From: DATDYW01 sp036516995
Lineage (GTDB): Bacteria; Patescibacteriota; Minisyncoccia; Phycocordibacterales; JAACPR01
Reading direction: 5' to 3'
Assembly (NCBI GenBank): GCA_036516995.1
Contig: DATDYW010000070.1
Span: forward strand, 1 to 11,762
DNA length: 11,762 nucleotides
Shown: one piece after another, positions 4,710 through 11,762 of the stretch
How positions within the stretch are numbered: the stretch's first letter is position 1
Layout of the letters: each line of letters opens with the position of its first letter
The notes under the pieces: generated by a model
Seen by the model: only the letters and a program-made list of their open reading frames with translations
Database searches by the model: none
Told to the model about the DNA's origin: nothing
Made by a program: the position numbers and the translations under genes

Positions 4710-7006
4710 AGTTTTTTAGCCTTCAGCCGCAGCGAGTTGCCGACCACCGAGACGCTCGAGAAGGCCATCGCGAGCCCCGCGAAGGCGGGGTTCAGCGTCC
4801 AGCCGAGAATTGGGTAGAAGAGCCCGGCCGCGAGCGGAATGCCGACGACGTTGTAGGCGAAGGCCCAGAAGAGGTTCTGGCGAATGCCGCGCATCGTGAT
4901 TCGCGAGAGGCGGACGGCCTTGGCAATCTTGCCCACGTCGCCGTGCAAGAGCGTGATGCCCGCCGACTCGATGGCGACGTCGGTGCCGGTGGCCATGGCG
5001 ATGCCGACGTTCGCCTGGGCGAGCGCGGGCGCATCGTTGACGCCGTCGCCGGCCATCGCCACCACCTCGCCCTTCGCCTGCAGCTCTTTGATTTTTACGA
5101 GCTTGTCCTCGGGCAGCACCTCCCAGACGACGTCGTCGATGCCGACCTCCTGCGCGATGCGCCGCGCCGCGCCCTCGGCGTCGCCGGTGAGCATGGCGAC
5201 GCGCACGCCGAGCTTGTGCAAATCTGCGACCGCCGCCTTCGCCTCGCTCTTGAGCGCATCGGCGACCGTCGCCACGCCGAGGACGGCGCCGCGGGTCGCG
5301 AGCACGATTGGGGTCTCTCCTGCGGCCGCGCCTTCCTCGAGCGCCCGAGTGTCGAGCTTTGCCCCGAGCTCGGCCGCGAGCCGCGGGCTGCCCACCCAGT
5401 ACTCGACTCCGCCGATGGTGCCGCGCAGACCCTTGCCTCGCACGGCCTCGAAACCTTCGACGACAACAGTTGTGGCACCTTTTTCTGCAGCGTACGCGGC
5501 AATGGCGTGCGCGATTGGGTGCTCGGAGCGGCGCTCGAGCGACGCCAGAATCGAGAGCAGCTCGCCGTCGCTCTTGCCCGAGCGGTTCTCGAGCGAGACG
5601 AGCTCCGGCTTGCCTCGGGTGAGCGTGCCGGTCTTGTCCACCACGACGACGTTCACCCTGCCGAGCGTCTCGAGCGTCGCCGCGTCCTTGATGAGGATGC
5701 CCGCGCGCGCGCCCTTCCCCACCCCGACGATGATTGCGGTCGGCGTCGCCAGGCCCAAGGCGCACGGGCAGGCGATGACGAGCACGCCGACGAACGAGGC
5801 GAGCCCGAGGGAGAGGGCTACCGCGAAGCCGAGGTAGGTGGCGCCGACGGTGAGCCACAGCCCGAGCGCTAAAAATGCAATTGCCAAAACAATCGGCACA
5901 AAGACCGCCGAAATCTTATCTGCCAGTGCCTGAATAGGTGCCCGGCTCCCCTGCGCCTCTTCAACCATTCGCACAATGCCGGCGAGCAGCGTCTCCGCGC
6001 CGACCTTCGTCGCCCGGAAGGTGAACGAGCCGCTGGTGTTGATGGTCCCGGCCGCCACCGTGCCCCCGGCCCTCTTCTCGACCGGCATCGGCTCGCCCGT
6101 CAGCATCGACTCGTCCACGAACGACGAGCCCTCGACCAGGACGCCGTCGACGGGAACCCTGCCCCCAGGCTTGACGACGATGAGGTCGCCGTGAATCACC
6201 TCCGCAATCGGCACCTCAATCTCCTTGCCGTCGCGCACAACGAGCGCAGTTTTCGCCTGCAAGCCGAGGAGCGCCTCGATGGCGTCGCCGGTCTTCACCT
6301 TCGAGCGTGCCTCGAGGTACTTGCCGAGCGCGATGAAGGTGATGACGATGATGGTGACGTCGTAGTAGGTCACCTCGACGTTCAGAAACGGCCGCAGGGA
6401 CTCCTCGAAGGCGGTGATCGCGAAGCTGTAGAGGTAGGCAGCCAGCGTGCCGAGGCCAATGAGCGTGTCCATGTTTGCCTTGCCGCGCCGGAGGAAACGG
6501 AAGAGGCCGACGAGGTACGGCTGGCCGACGACGAAGAGCGTGTAGGTCGCGAAGAGGGGCAGGAGGTGGTGGAAGAACTCCTCGGTGGTGTAGCCCATAG
6601 GCGGCAGCGCGCCGTACTCCGACAGAATCTCCCAGCCCATCACGAAGGCGCTCACGATGGCGAGCGGAATCGCCGAGAGCACCTTGGCGCGCATGCCGGC
6701 AATCTCGGCGAGCTTCTCCTGCTTCGACTGCGAGAGGCCGAGGTGCGCGGCGTGCTCGTCGGGGGACATGCCCATCGCCGCGGCGTCCGTGCCCGACGCG
6801 ACGAGGGAGTACCCGAGGGGCTCGACGTGCCGCGTGAGGTCGGTGGCGCTCGCCGGTGCCGCGTCGAAATCAACCTTCGCCGTCTCGGTGCCGTAGTTGA
6901 CCGCCGCGCCGCAGACGCCCGACACCTTCTTGAGCGCCTTCTCGATGATCGCCGCGCACGAGACGCAGTGCATGCCCTTCACGCGGTACGTTTGGGTTGT
7001 GCTCAT
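4706..7006 (-). CDS. copA: Cu(I)-translocating P-type ATPase CopA
   Basis: This 766-aa P1B-1 ATPase should pump Cu(I) out of the cytosol using ATP. Its single N-terminal HMA domain has GMHCVSC (Cys14, Cys17). A Met/His-bearing linker (MGMSPDEHAAH, 78-88) precedes the membrane part. The actuator loop has TGEP (303-306). The metal-site CPC is at 413-415 (IACPCALGLATPT). The phosphorylated aspartate is Asp457 in DKTGT. The nucleotide-domain HP is at 496-497 (SEHPIAH), and GDGVNDAP is at 653-660. Cu(I) subgroup marks complete the set: Asn711 and Tyr718-Asn719 (NLFWAFAYN), and Met747-x-x-Ser750-Ser751 (MAFSS). Length and motif order are complete, with no missing catalytic residue. It starts 12 nt after the csoR stop and overlaps the next gene by 4 nt. 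Regulation is expected through the CsoR operator at 7565-7583. No Shine-Dalgarno is evident. Confidence 0.97.
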   Translation of the reverse strand: MSTTQTYRVKGMHCVSCAAIIEKALKKVSGVCGAAVNYGTETAKVDFDAAPASATDLTRHVEPLGYSLVASGTDAAAMGMSPDEHAAHLGLSQSKQEKLAEIAGMRAKVLSAIPLAIVSAFVMGWEILSEYGALPPMGYTTEEFFHHLLPLFATYTLFVVGQPYLVGLFRFLRRGKANMDTLIGLGTLAAYLYSFAITAFEESLRPFLNVEVTYYDVTIIVITFIALGKYLEARSKVKTGDAIEALLGLQAKTALVVRDGKEIEVPIAEVIHGDLIVVKPGGRVPVDGVLVEGSSFVDESMLTGEPMPVEKRAGGTVAAGTINTSGSFTFRATKVGAETLLAGIVRMVEEAQGSRAPIQALADKISAVFVPIVLAIAFLALGLWLTVGATYLGFAVALSLGLASFVGVLVIACPCALGLATPTAIIVGVGKGARAGILIKDAATLETLGRVNVVVVDKTGTLTRGKPELVSLENRSGKSDGELLSILASLERRSEHPIAHAIAAYAAEKGATTVVVEGFEAVRGKGLRGTIGGVEYWVGSPRLAAELGAKLDTRALEEGAAAGETPIVLATRGAVLGVATVADALKSEAKAAVADLHKLGVRVAMLTGDAEGAARRIAQEVGIDDVVWEVLPEDKLVKIKELQAKGEVVAMAGDGVNDAPALAQANVGIAMATGTDVAIESAGITLLHGDVGKIAKAVRLSRITMRGIRQNLFWAFAYNVVGIPLAAGLFYPILGWTLNPAFAGLAMAFSSVSVVGNSLRLKAKKL

Positions 7007-7018
7007 TGTGGGTTCCCG

Positions 7019-7279
7019 CTAGCTCTTCAGCCGGTACACCTTCAGAATTTCCGCCGTGGCCTTCGCCGACTTGCCCCGCCGCATCTGGTCGGCCGCGCAC
7101 GAGCCGAGGTGGCGCTCCATAATCGCGTCCTCCACGCCCGAGAGCGCCCGCTTCACGGCGGACGTCTGGGTGATGACGTCGATGCAGTACGTGCCGCTCT
7201 CGACCATCTCCTGGAGGCCGCGAACTTGCCCCTCGATAATCTGGAGCCGGCGGACGAGCTTCCGCTTGCCAGGTGCCAC
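7019..7279 (-). CDS. csoR: CsoR-family copper-sensing repressor
   Basis: This 86-aa all-helical repressor matches the CsoR/DUF156 family. It has the opening KRKLVRRLQIIEGQVRGLQEM (5-25) and the metal triad Cys32 (TYCIDV), His57 and Cys61 (ERHLGSC). Ligand spacing of 25 and 4 residues equals Cys36-His61-Cys65 of the Mycobacterium tuberculosis CsoR, which binds Cu(I). This favours a copper sensor over the RcnR/FrmR (nickel, formaldehyde) or CstR (persulfide) branches. Members of the family bind operator DNA without metal and release it when loaded. Start is GTG at 7279, since no ATG precedes the conserved helix. It lies 4 nt after the SHOCT stop with no Shine-Dalgarno, so translation is probably coupled. 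A fitting operator lies at 7565-7583, so the operon is probably autoregulated. Confidence 0.93.
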   Translation of the reverse strand: MAPGKRKLVRRLQIIEGQVRGLQEMVESGTYCIDVITQTSAVKRALSGVEDAIMERHLGSCAADQMRRGKSAKATAEILKVYRLKS

Positions 7280-7283
7280 GGCG

Positions 7284-7529
7284 CTACGCGAGGTCCTTCT
7301 TCTTAGCCGCGAACTCCTCCTTCGAGATTTCCCCCTTCGCGTAGCGCTCCTTCAGAATCTCCACAGCGCGATCGTCGTCGCGGCCAGAGTGGCGCGAGAG
7401 CGAGCGGGCGAAGAGCACGATGCCGTAGATGACCGCGACCCAGAACGCAATCATAAGAACGGGGCCGAACACGTTGAACGGCAGGAAGTCTCCGCCGTAT
7501 CCGCCATAGCCGCCGTAGTAGTTCATCAT
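7284..7529 (-). CDS. Small single-pass membrane protein with SHOCT domain
   Basis: First gene of the copper operon, 81 aa. An aromatic/Gly repeat opens it (MMNYYGGYGGYGGDF, 1-15). One transmembrane helix follows at about 19-41 (VFGPVLMIAFWVAVIYGIVLF), then a basic linker (ARSLSRHSGR). A C-terminal SHOCT-type helical hairpin closes it at 54-80 (AVEILKERYAKGEISKEEF). SHOCT domains are short C-terminal modules of unclear function, often on small membrane proteins. Here the location suggests a role in copper stress, but no Cys or His metal site is visible. The frame extends upstream to 7760, but that stretch crosses the promoter, operator and the 20-bp hairpin and reaches into ndk. The ATG at 7529, about 22 nt from the predicted transcription start, is therefore chosen. 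The adjacent ATG at 7526 is equally possible. Confidence 0.85.
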   Translation of the reverse strand: MMNYYGGYGGYGGDFLPFNVFGPVLMIAFWVAVIYGIVLFARSLSRHSGRDDDRAVEILKERYAKGEISKEEFAAKKKDLA

Positions 7530-7557
7530 TGCAGTGAAGCTAGCTGGTAACGCCGCG

Positions 7558-7586
7558 ATCGTATCATACCCCCGTGGGGTATGCAA
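7558..7586 (-). promoter_or_regulatory. Promoter of the copper operon
   Basis: On the minus strand, -35 TTGCAT (7586-7581) and -10 TACGAT (7563-7558) are separated by exactly 17 nt. Most of the spacer is the CsoR-like palindrome. Transcription would start near 7551, giving a leader of about 22 nt to the SHOCT ATG. Both hexamers match consensus at four of six positions. Confidence 0.7.
7565..7583. promoter_or_regulatory. CsoR-type operator palindrome
   Basis: CATACCCC (7565-7572) and GGGGTATG (7576-7583) are perfect inverted arms around a 3-nt centre. Arms of the form TACCCC/GGGGTA separated by a few G/C bases are typical of CsoR-family operators. The site overlaps the promoter spacer and lies directly upstream of the operon encoding CsoR, so repression by blocking RNA polymerase is the expected mechanism. 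Confidence 0.8.
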
Positions 7587-7610
7587 GCGGGCGAGCCGCA
7601 GCTCGGCAAT

Positions 7611-7652
7611 CCCCGAGCATTTACAGCCCACCTGGGCTGTAAATGCTCGGGG
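7611..7652 (-). terminator. 20-bp perfect hairpin downstream of ndk
   Basis: Positions 7611-7630 and 7633-7652 are perfect reverse complements around a CC centre. The hairpin begins 21 nt after the ndk stop at 7673 and lies just before the copper promoter. Neither side has a U-tract: ATTGCC follows on the minus strand. It is probably a transcription-stop or mRNA 3'-end structure separating the ndk operon from the copper operon. Confidence 0.6.
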
Positions 7653-7672
7653 TGAGTAATCCGCCTTAGCTG

Positions 7673-8284
7673 CTACTCTAGAATCCCGTCCAAGTTCACG
7701 TCGTACAGAATCTTGTCCTGCACTAGGCGGTAGTCGACAATCTCGCTGTCGGTAAACCACAGCTTAATCTCTCCCGCGGCCTCCTCTGGATTGCCGGAGG
7801 CATGAACGATGTTGCGGACAGCGCGGTTGCCACTGTCGGCGGCGGCGTAGGAGTCGAGCATCAGGTCGCCGCGAATGGTGCCTATATCGGAGGTCAGGGG
7901 CTCGGTGCCGCCAATAATCTTGCGCACGATGGCCGCCGCGTGGCCGCCCTGCCAGACCATGGCGAAGACGGGGCCGGAGGTGAAGTAGCGCACGAGGGTA
8001 GCGAGCTGCCGCTCCCCCGCCGCCTCGGGTGTCGGCGGGTTCGGTTCGCCGAGCTCGATAGCGCGCTTAGCGGCGCGGGTGCCCGTCTTCACGACCCACT
8101 CGGGGTCGACAGTGTAGTGGGCGCGGACGAGCTTCTCCGTCGGCACCACAATCTTCGCGGCTACGAGCTTCATGCCAACGCGCTCGATGCGCTTGAGGAC
8201 CTCGCCTATGAGTGAGCGCTGAACGCCGTCGGGCTTAACCACGAGCAGCGTGCGCTCGCGGCTGGGGTGGTTTTCGTTTTGCAT
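7673..8284 (-). CDS. ndk: Nucleoside diphosphate kinase with internal insertion
   Basis: Moves the gamma-phosphate between nucleoside triphosphates and diphosphates through a phospho-histidine, balancing NTP and dNTP pools in the cytosol. N-terminal RTLLVVKPDGVQRSLIGEVL (11-30) holds the conserved Lys17. GPVFAMVWQG (104-113) and the active-site block are present, with RGDLMLDSYAAADSGNRAVR followed by NIVHASGNPEEA. The catalytic His is His161. The usual His-Gly-Ser is His-Ala-Ser here, and the acidic cluster after it is kept. At 203 aa it is about 60 longer than the usual 140-150. Part of the extra length lies between about residues 57 and 100 (WVVKTGTRAAKRAIELGEP onward), and a short C-terminal extension ends in VNLDGILE. 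It starts 6 nt after the methyltransferase stop, as last gene of that operon. Confidence 0.93.
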   Translation of the reverse strand: MQNENHPSRERTLLVVKPDGVQRSLIGEVLKRIERVGMKLVAAKIVVPTEKLVRAHYTVDPEWVVKTGTRAAKRAIELGEPNPPTPEAAGERQLATLVRYFTSGPVFAMVWQGGHAAAIVRKIIGGTEPLTSDIGTIRGDLMLDSYAAADSGNRAVRNIVHASGNPEEAAGEIKLWFTDSEIVDYRLVQDKILYDVNLDGILE

Positions 8285-8290
8285 AGGCGA

Positions 8291-8929
8291 CTACCGTACC
8301 ACAGGTTTTCTGAGGCTGCAGATTCGGTACCGCCTCGCCATGCCGGGTACCGGTTCGCACTCGAAGTCTTCAAATCCGGCCCCCGCCGCCAGGCTCGCGA
8401 GGTCAGCCTCGGTGAAATGCTCCGTGTGCCCCCTCACGCCCGTGAGTCGCTCCAGGAAATTCCAGAATTTCTTCTGAAAATCGGACGTGGCGACGACGTC
8501 GGCGACGACGTAGCTGCCGCCGGGCTTCAGAACCCGCTTCACCTCCCCGAGAATTGCCGGCCTGTTTGAGAAATGGTGGAACGCCATCATCGTCGTCACC
8601 GAATCGAACGACTCACTCGGGAATGGCTGACGCTCCGCCTCTGCCTCTGCAATCGTTGCGCCCTCGCCAAGCCGCGCTCTGGCGTAGGCGACCATCCCTG
8701 GCGCAGCGTCCGTACCCGCGATGCGGAGCTGGGGGTTCCTTCCTTTGGTGAGCGCCAGGAAGTCTCCCGGCCCGCAGGCAATGTCGAGGACGCTGCTCAC
8801 GCCAGCCTCGGCGAGCGTGCGCGCCACCTGCCCGTGCATCTTGGCGAAGTGCCTGCCGGCAAACCTTCGGTACAGCCGAGCGAGCAGGCTGCCCGACCAA
8901 AAACTTTTTGTCTTGGAATCGCCCGCCAT
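8291..8929 (-). CDS. Class I SAM-dependent methyltransferase
   Basis: This 212-aa protein has the Methyltransf_11/UbiE-like Rossmann fold. Motif I is VLDIACGPGDFLAL (47-60), which binds S-adenosylmethionine. The acidic end of strand 2 is AGTDAAPGMVAYARARL (71-87). AEAERQPFPSESFDSVTTMMAFHHF (96-120) is the next block, and RVLKPGGSYVVADV (132-145) is the motif following it. The C-terminal part (150-205) is a cap-like region with no signature I can tie to a substrate. A quinone or lipid substrate would be usual for UbiE-like enzymes, but nothing in the context supports this. It lies 3 nt after the ATPase stop and 6 nt before ndk, so it is probably co-transcribed with both. It starts with ATG at 8929 and has no Shine-Dalgarno. 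Confidence 0.88.
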   Translation of the reverse strand: MAGDSKTKSFWSGSLLARLYRRFAGRHFAKMHGQVARTLAEAGVSSVLDIACGPGDFLALTKGRNPQLRIAGTDAAPGMVAYARARLGEGATIAEAEAERQPFPSESFDSVTTMMAFHHFSNRPAILGEVKRVLKPGGSYVVADVVATSDFQKKFWNFLERLTGVRGHTEHFTEADLASLAAGAGFEDFECEPVPGMARRYRICSLRKPVVR

Positions 8930-8932
8930 GCG

Positions 8933-11716
8933 CTAGGCCGAGGGCGTGGCGAGATTCGCGGCGGGTGCCGCGCTCTGCTGGTATTTCGCCATAATCTCCG
9001 CCTCCACCTCCTCGCGGGCCCGGCCGTAGGTGAGGTACGAGAGCTCGGCGAGCTTGCTAGCGAGCGCGGGGTCGCCCTTCGGTGGGTAGCCGGTCCTCAC
9101 GGAGAACGGCCGCACCGGCACGCCCTTGGCCAGAATCTTGGCGTAGCCGTTGAGGTTGTCGACGTTCGCGAGATCGTGCGCCGAGAAGACGGGCGCGAAG
9201 CTCTTGGCCAGGAACTCGGCGTCCTCGTTGCTAACGCGGAACGCCACGATGTTGCCGACGTTGCCGAACACCGAGTCGCGAATTCCCTCTTCTAGCTGCG
9301 CTATGAACTGGTGGGCAGCGGCGAGTGAGAGCTGGTACTTGCGGGCCTCGGAGAAAATCGTGGAAACAGAATCCGTGGTGAAGTTATGGAACTCGTCGAT
9401 GTAGCAGTAGAACGGCGGCGTCTCTTTGCCCGTGCCGAAGGCGTCCACGCGCGAGAGCGCCGCCATCAGAATCTTGCCCACCAGAATGAGCCCGATGAGG
9501 TTCGAGTTCATTTCGCCGAGGCGGCCCTTCGCCAGGTTCACGAGCAGAATCTTCTTGCCGTCCATAATCTCGCGGAAGTTGAAGCTCGAGCGCTCCTGCC
9601 CCACCACCGGCCGCATGATTTCGTTGGCAAGGAAGACGTCGAACTTGTTCGTGACCCACTGGACGTAGTTGCTGAAGCTCTGCTCGCCCGAGGTCTTCTG
9701 GGCGTTCTCCCAGAACTGGCGCACCAGCGGGTTCCGGCAGTTGGTAATTTTCATATCACGGTACGCCTTGTCGGAGAGCACGCGCGAGACGTCCACCAGG
9801 GTGCAGCCGCTCTCCGGGTGCTCCATCACCAGCAGCGCCGAGTTGCGGAAGTACTGCTCGAACGCAGGGCCCATCGACTCAGGGCTGCCGCTGTAGAGCT
9901 TCTTGAAAATGCTGAAGAGCTCGTTGACCACGAACGTCTTCTGCTCGGGAAATCTAGGGTCGAACTCGAGCATGTTGAGGCCCATCGGCCTTGGGGTGTA
10001 ACTCGGGTCGAAGTAGATAACATCCTCGAAGCGCTCGCGCGGAATGGAGCCGAGTATGTCCTGAACATCGTTGCCGTGCGGGTCGACGAAGCAGACGCCC
10101 TCGCCGTTCTTGATGTCCTGAAGGATGAGCTGCTTGAGGAACGAGCTCTTGCCCGTGCCGGTCTGGCCGATCGTGTAGAGGTGGCGCAGGCGATCCGGCG
10201 CGGCGAGGCGCACCGTGGTCTCCTGCCCCTGGTGAACGTTGGTGCCGAGGACTACGCCGGTATCCGCGAGGCCCAAGGGCGCCGGCGCGGTCGAGGCCTT
10301 CACCCGGCGCAGCGTCGGCAGGTCGCGGGCGGAGGCCTTCGGCACGTGGAACATCGTCGCCGCCTCCCGGAGCGAGAGCGGCATCTCGCCGTCGGCCTGG
10401 TCGAAGTCGCGGAAGCTGAAGCGCCGCAGCGTCTCCTGGAGCGCCCGGCCGCGCCTCGGAGCAAACTTGAACGTGTTGCCGAGCGCGTTTTGCATTTGGC
10501 CGAACGCTGCTTCGATGTCGTGGGCAATTGACGAGGCGCGCGCCTCGTCGGCAGCCGAGGCCACCACCCGAATGTTCGCGGAGACAATTGGCGTTTCGAG
10601 CTTCCGCTTGACCTGCTCGGCTGCTGCCTGATCGGCCGGCTTCGTCTCGCCATCCTTCTTGGAGCCGAAAAATTCTGCGACCGAGCGGACGCCCTTCACC
10701 ACGGAGGCCGCGGCGCGGGCGCCGGCCGTGTTCTTGACACCGAGCTCCTCTGGATTCTTTTCGCCTTTCTCGAGCTTGCGCAAACCTTTGGCGTAGGCGG
10801 CAGAGTAGAACGTGCCGGCGGGCTTGATGACGAGCTGCACCGCTGCGCCTTCGCTGTTGCGATCGAGCCGCGAGAGCGCGCTGACGATGAGCGCGGCGGG
10901 GTCGGCGTCGAGCGACTCGGCGGTGCGCAGCGGCCAGCCGCCGGCGCGGCCGAGCCTAGCCTCGGAGGCCACGGCGACGCCGCCTGAAGCAAACGGGTTG
11001 TAGTCGTCTGGCAGCCGCGCGAATGAAGCGCCTGGAAAGGTGGCGAGCACCTGCTTTTCGAGTGCGGGCGCAGCGGCAGAGGGCGCCGACATATAAATGG
11101 CAAAATCTGTGGCGCCCACCGGGTTCGCAAACTCGACGGTGCAGTGGCCGTCGACGCCGAGGAAGGCGGCGAAGACCTGCTCCATTCGGCCGACAATTTC
11201 CTTCAGCGCCTCCTCCTTCTCCCCCGCCGCGGTCGGAGCCGTCTCGGGGATGAGCAGCTCGAAGAGCACCCGGCGGGCGAGCGTGCCGAGCGGCGTCTTC
11301 TCCTCGGCGCCGGGTGCCGGGTAGCCGGCGACAATGAGCGCCACCAGGAAGCGATGAAAGTCGTCGGCGAGGTGCGCGTCGTTCAGGCGGCCAACGACGT
11401 CGAGGGCGTTGGCCGCACCCTTCGCCTCGAGAATGCCGGCGAGCTCGGCCATCCGCTCGTCGTGCGGCTCGGGCGAGAGCGCGAGTGTTATTTCCTGCCG
11501 GAAGTGCTCGGGCACGAGAGCGCCCTTCTGGTAGACGTCCTCCGGCTTCCGGCTGGCGTGCTCGCGGACGACGTCGAGCGCGGCCGTAGCACGGTCAACC
11601 GACTCGCCGCGGTCGGCGGCAGCCGACTCCTTCCCTCCCAGCTGCGAGCGTAGCCAGGCGATTTCCTCCTGGGCATCTTTGAAGCGCGGCGTCTCCGGAA
11701 CGGAAAAAGTCTCCAC
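8933..11716 (-). CDS. VirD4/TraG-like type IV secretion (conjugative) ATPase
   Basis: This 927-aa protein carries a HerA/FtsK-superfamily ATPase domain in its C-terminal half. Walker A is IGQTGTGKSSF (516-526). CFVDPHGNDVQDIL (542-555) follows strand 2, as in TraG/VirD4-type coupling proteins. Walker B is FYCYIDEFHNF (769-779, Asp774-Glu775). AAAHQFIAQLEEGIRDSVFGNVGN (799-822) holds the sensor glutamine region. The first 500 residues are a charged helical start (12-60) and unassigned alpha/beta domains, with low-complexity linkers near 315-375. No clear transmembrane segment is visible, whereas VirD4 proteins normally have an N-terminal anchor. A DNA-translocating ATPase of a pilus/uptake or T4SS-like machine is the likely role. 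A bacterial HerA-like relative is the alternative. Start is GTG at 11716. The frame is open to the right window edge, so a start beyond it cannot be excluded. Confidence 0.85.
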   Translation of the reverse strand: METFSVPETPRFKDAQEEIAWLRSQLGGKESAAADRGESVDRATAALDVVREHASRKPEDVYQKGALVPEHFRQEITLALSPEPHDERMAELAGILEAKGAANALDVVGRLNDAHLADDFHRFLVALIVAGYPAPGAEEKTPLGTLARRVLFELLIPETAPTAAGEKEEALKEIVGRMEQVFAAFLGVDGHCTVEFANPVGATDFAIYMSAPSAAAPALEKQVLATFPGASFARLPDDYNPFASGGVAVASEARLGRAGGWPLRTAESLDADPAALIVSALSRLDRNSEGAAVQLVIKPAGTFYSAAYAKGLRKLEKGEKNPEELGVKNTAGARAAASVVKGVRSVAEFFGSKKDGETKPADQAAAEQVKRKLETPIVSANIRVVASAADEARASSIAHDIEAAFGQMQNALGNTFKFAPRRGRALQETLRRFSFRDFDQADGEMPLSLREAATMFHVPKASARDLPTLRRVKASTAPAPLGLADTGVVLGTNVHQGQETTVRLAAPDRLRHLYTIGQTGTGKSSFLKQLILQDIKNGEGVCFVDPHGNDVQDILGSIPRERFEDVIYFDPSYTPRPMGLNMLEFDPRFPEQKTFVVNELFSIFKKLYSGSPESMGPAFEQYFRNSALLVMEHPESGCTLVDVSRVLSDKAYRDMKITNCRNPLVRQFWENAQKTSGEQSFSNYVQWVTNKFDVFLANEIMRPVVGQERSSFNFREIMDGKKILLVNLAKGRLGEMNSNLIGLILVGKILMAALSRVDAFGTGKETPPFYCYIDEFHNFTTDSVSTIFSEARKYQLSLAAAHQFIAQLEEGIRDSVFGNVGNIVAFRVSNEDAEFLAKSFAPVFSAHDLANVDNLNGYAKILAKGVPVRPFSVRTGYPPKGDPALASKLAELSYLTYGRAREEVEAEIMAKYQQSAAPAANLATPSA

Positions 11717-11723
11717 GGCGGCA

Positions 11724-11729
11724 ATTATG
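11724..11729 (-). promoter_or_regulatory. Possible -10 box CATAAT before the ATPase gene
   Basis: CATAAT on the minus strand ends 7 nt before the GTG start, so transcription would begin at or next to the start codon (leaderless mRNA). No good -35 is seen in the remaining sequence, and the window ends soon after. Weak evidence. Confidence 0.3.
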
Positions 11730-11762
11730 CCACGAGGTGAGAGCCCTTTTCCGCGTACGGAC

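Noticed and set aside
7530..7760. Longer SHOCT protein starting at 7760
   Set aside because: The extension crosses the CsoR operator, promoter and 20-bp hairpin and overlaps ndk. The extra residues have no domain character.

Overview
The window is GC-rich, gene-dense bacterial chromosome. All eight complete genes and the gene cut by the left edge lie on the minus strand, so transcription runs from high to low coordinates. I see no tRNA, rRNA, insertion sequence, CRISPR array or convincing plus-strand gene. UGA is a stop (it ends cysS and copA), which excludes the UGA=Gly code of Gracilibacteria/SR1. Starts mostly lack a Shine-Dalgarno sequence and gene spacing is very tight. The NDK has a mid-protein insertion and the VirD4-like ATPase has no obvious membrane anchor. 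Together these suggest a high-GC member of the Candidate Phyla Radiation (Patescibacteria, perhaps Parcubacteria). That placement is inference, not proof.

Layout in transcription order. (1) 11716-7673: an operon of a VirD4/TraG-like conjugative ATPase, a class I SAM methyltransferase and nucleoside diphosphate kinase, with gaps of 3 and 6 nt. It ends in a 20-bp perfect hairpin (7611-7652). (2) 7586-3284: a copper-response operon. The promoter has a CsoR-type palindrome inside its -35/-10 spacer. The genes are a small membrane SHOCT protein, CsoR, the Cu(I) P1B-ATPase CopA, an HMA domain fused to a TauE/DsbD_2-type membrane protein, and a membrane-anchored cupredoxin. (3) cysS (3232-1826) follows about 50 nt later with no visible terminator, so it may be read from the copper operon. 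A 21-bp hairpin follows it. (4) 1825-1418 is a 408-nt intergenic stretch with a three-copy alternating inverted repeat, a possible short transcription unit and a terminator-like hairpin. (5) A RimJ/RimL-like GNAT acetyltransferase (1417-740) with a GC-rich 3' hairpin. (6) 626-1: the N-terminal part of a protein with two HTH-like repeats and a Pro/Ala-rich tail, cut by the window edge.

The most coherent system is the copper operon. CsoR should release the promoter when it binds Cu(I). CopA would pump Cu(I) across the membrane. The HMA-TauE protein and the cupredoxin offer further thiol/thioether sites that could receive or pass on copper at the outer face of the membrane.
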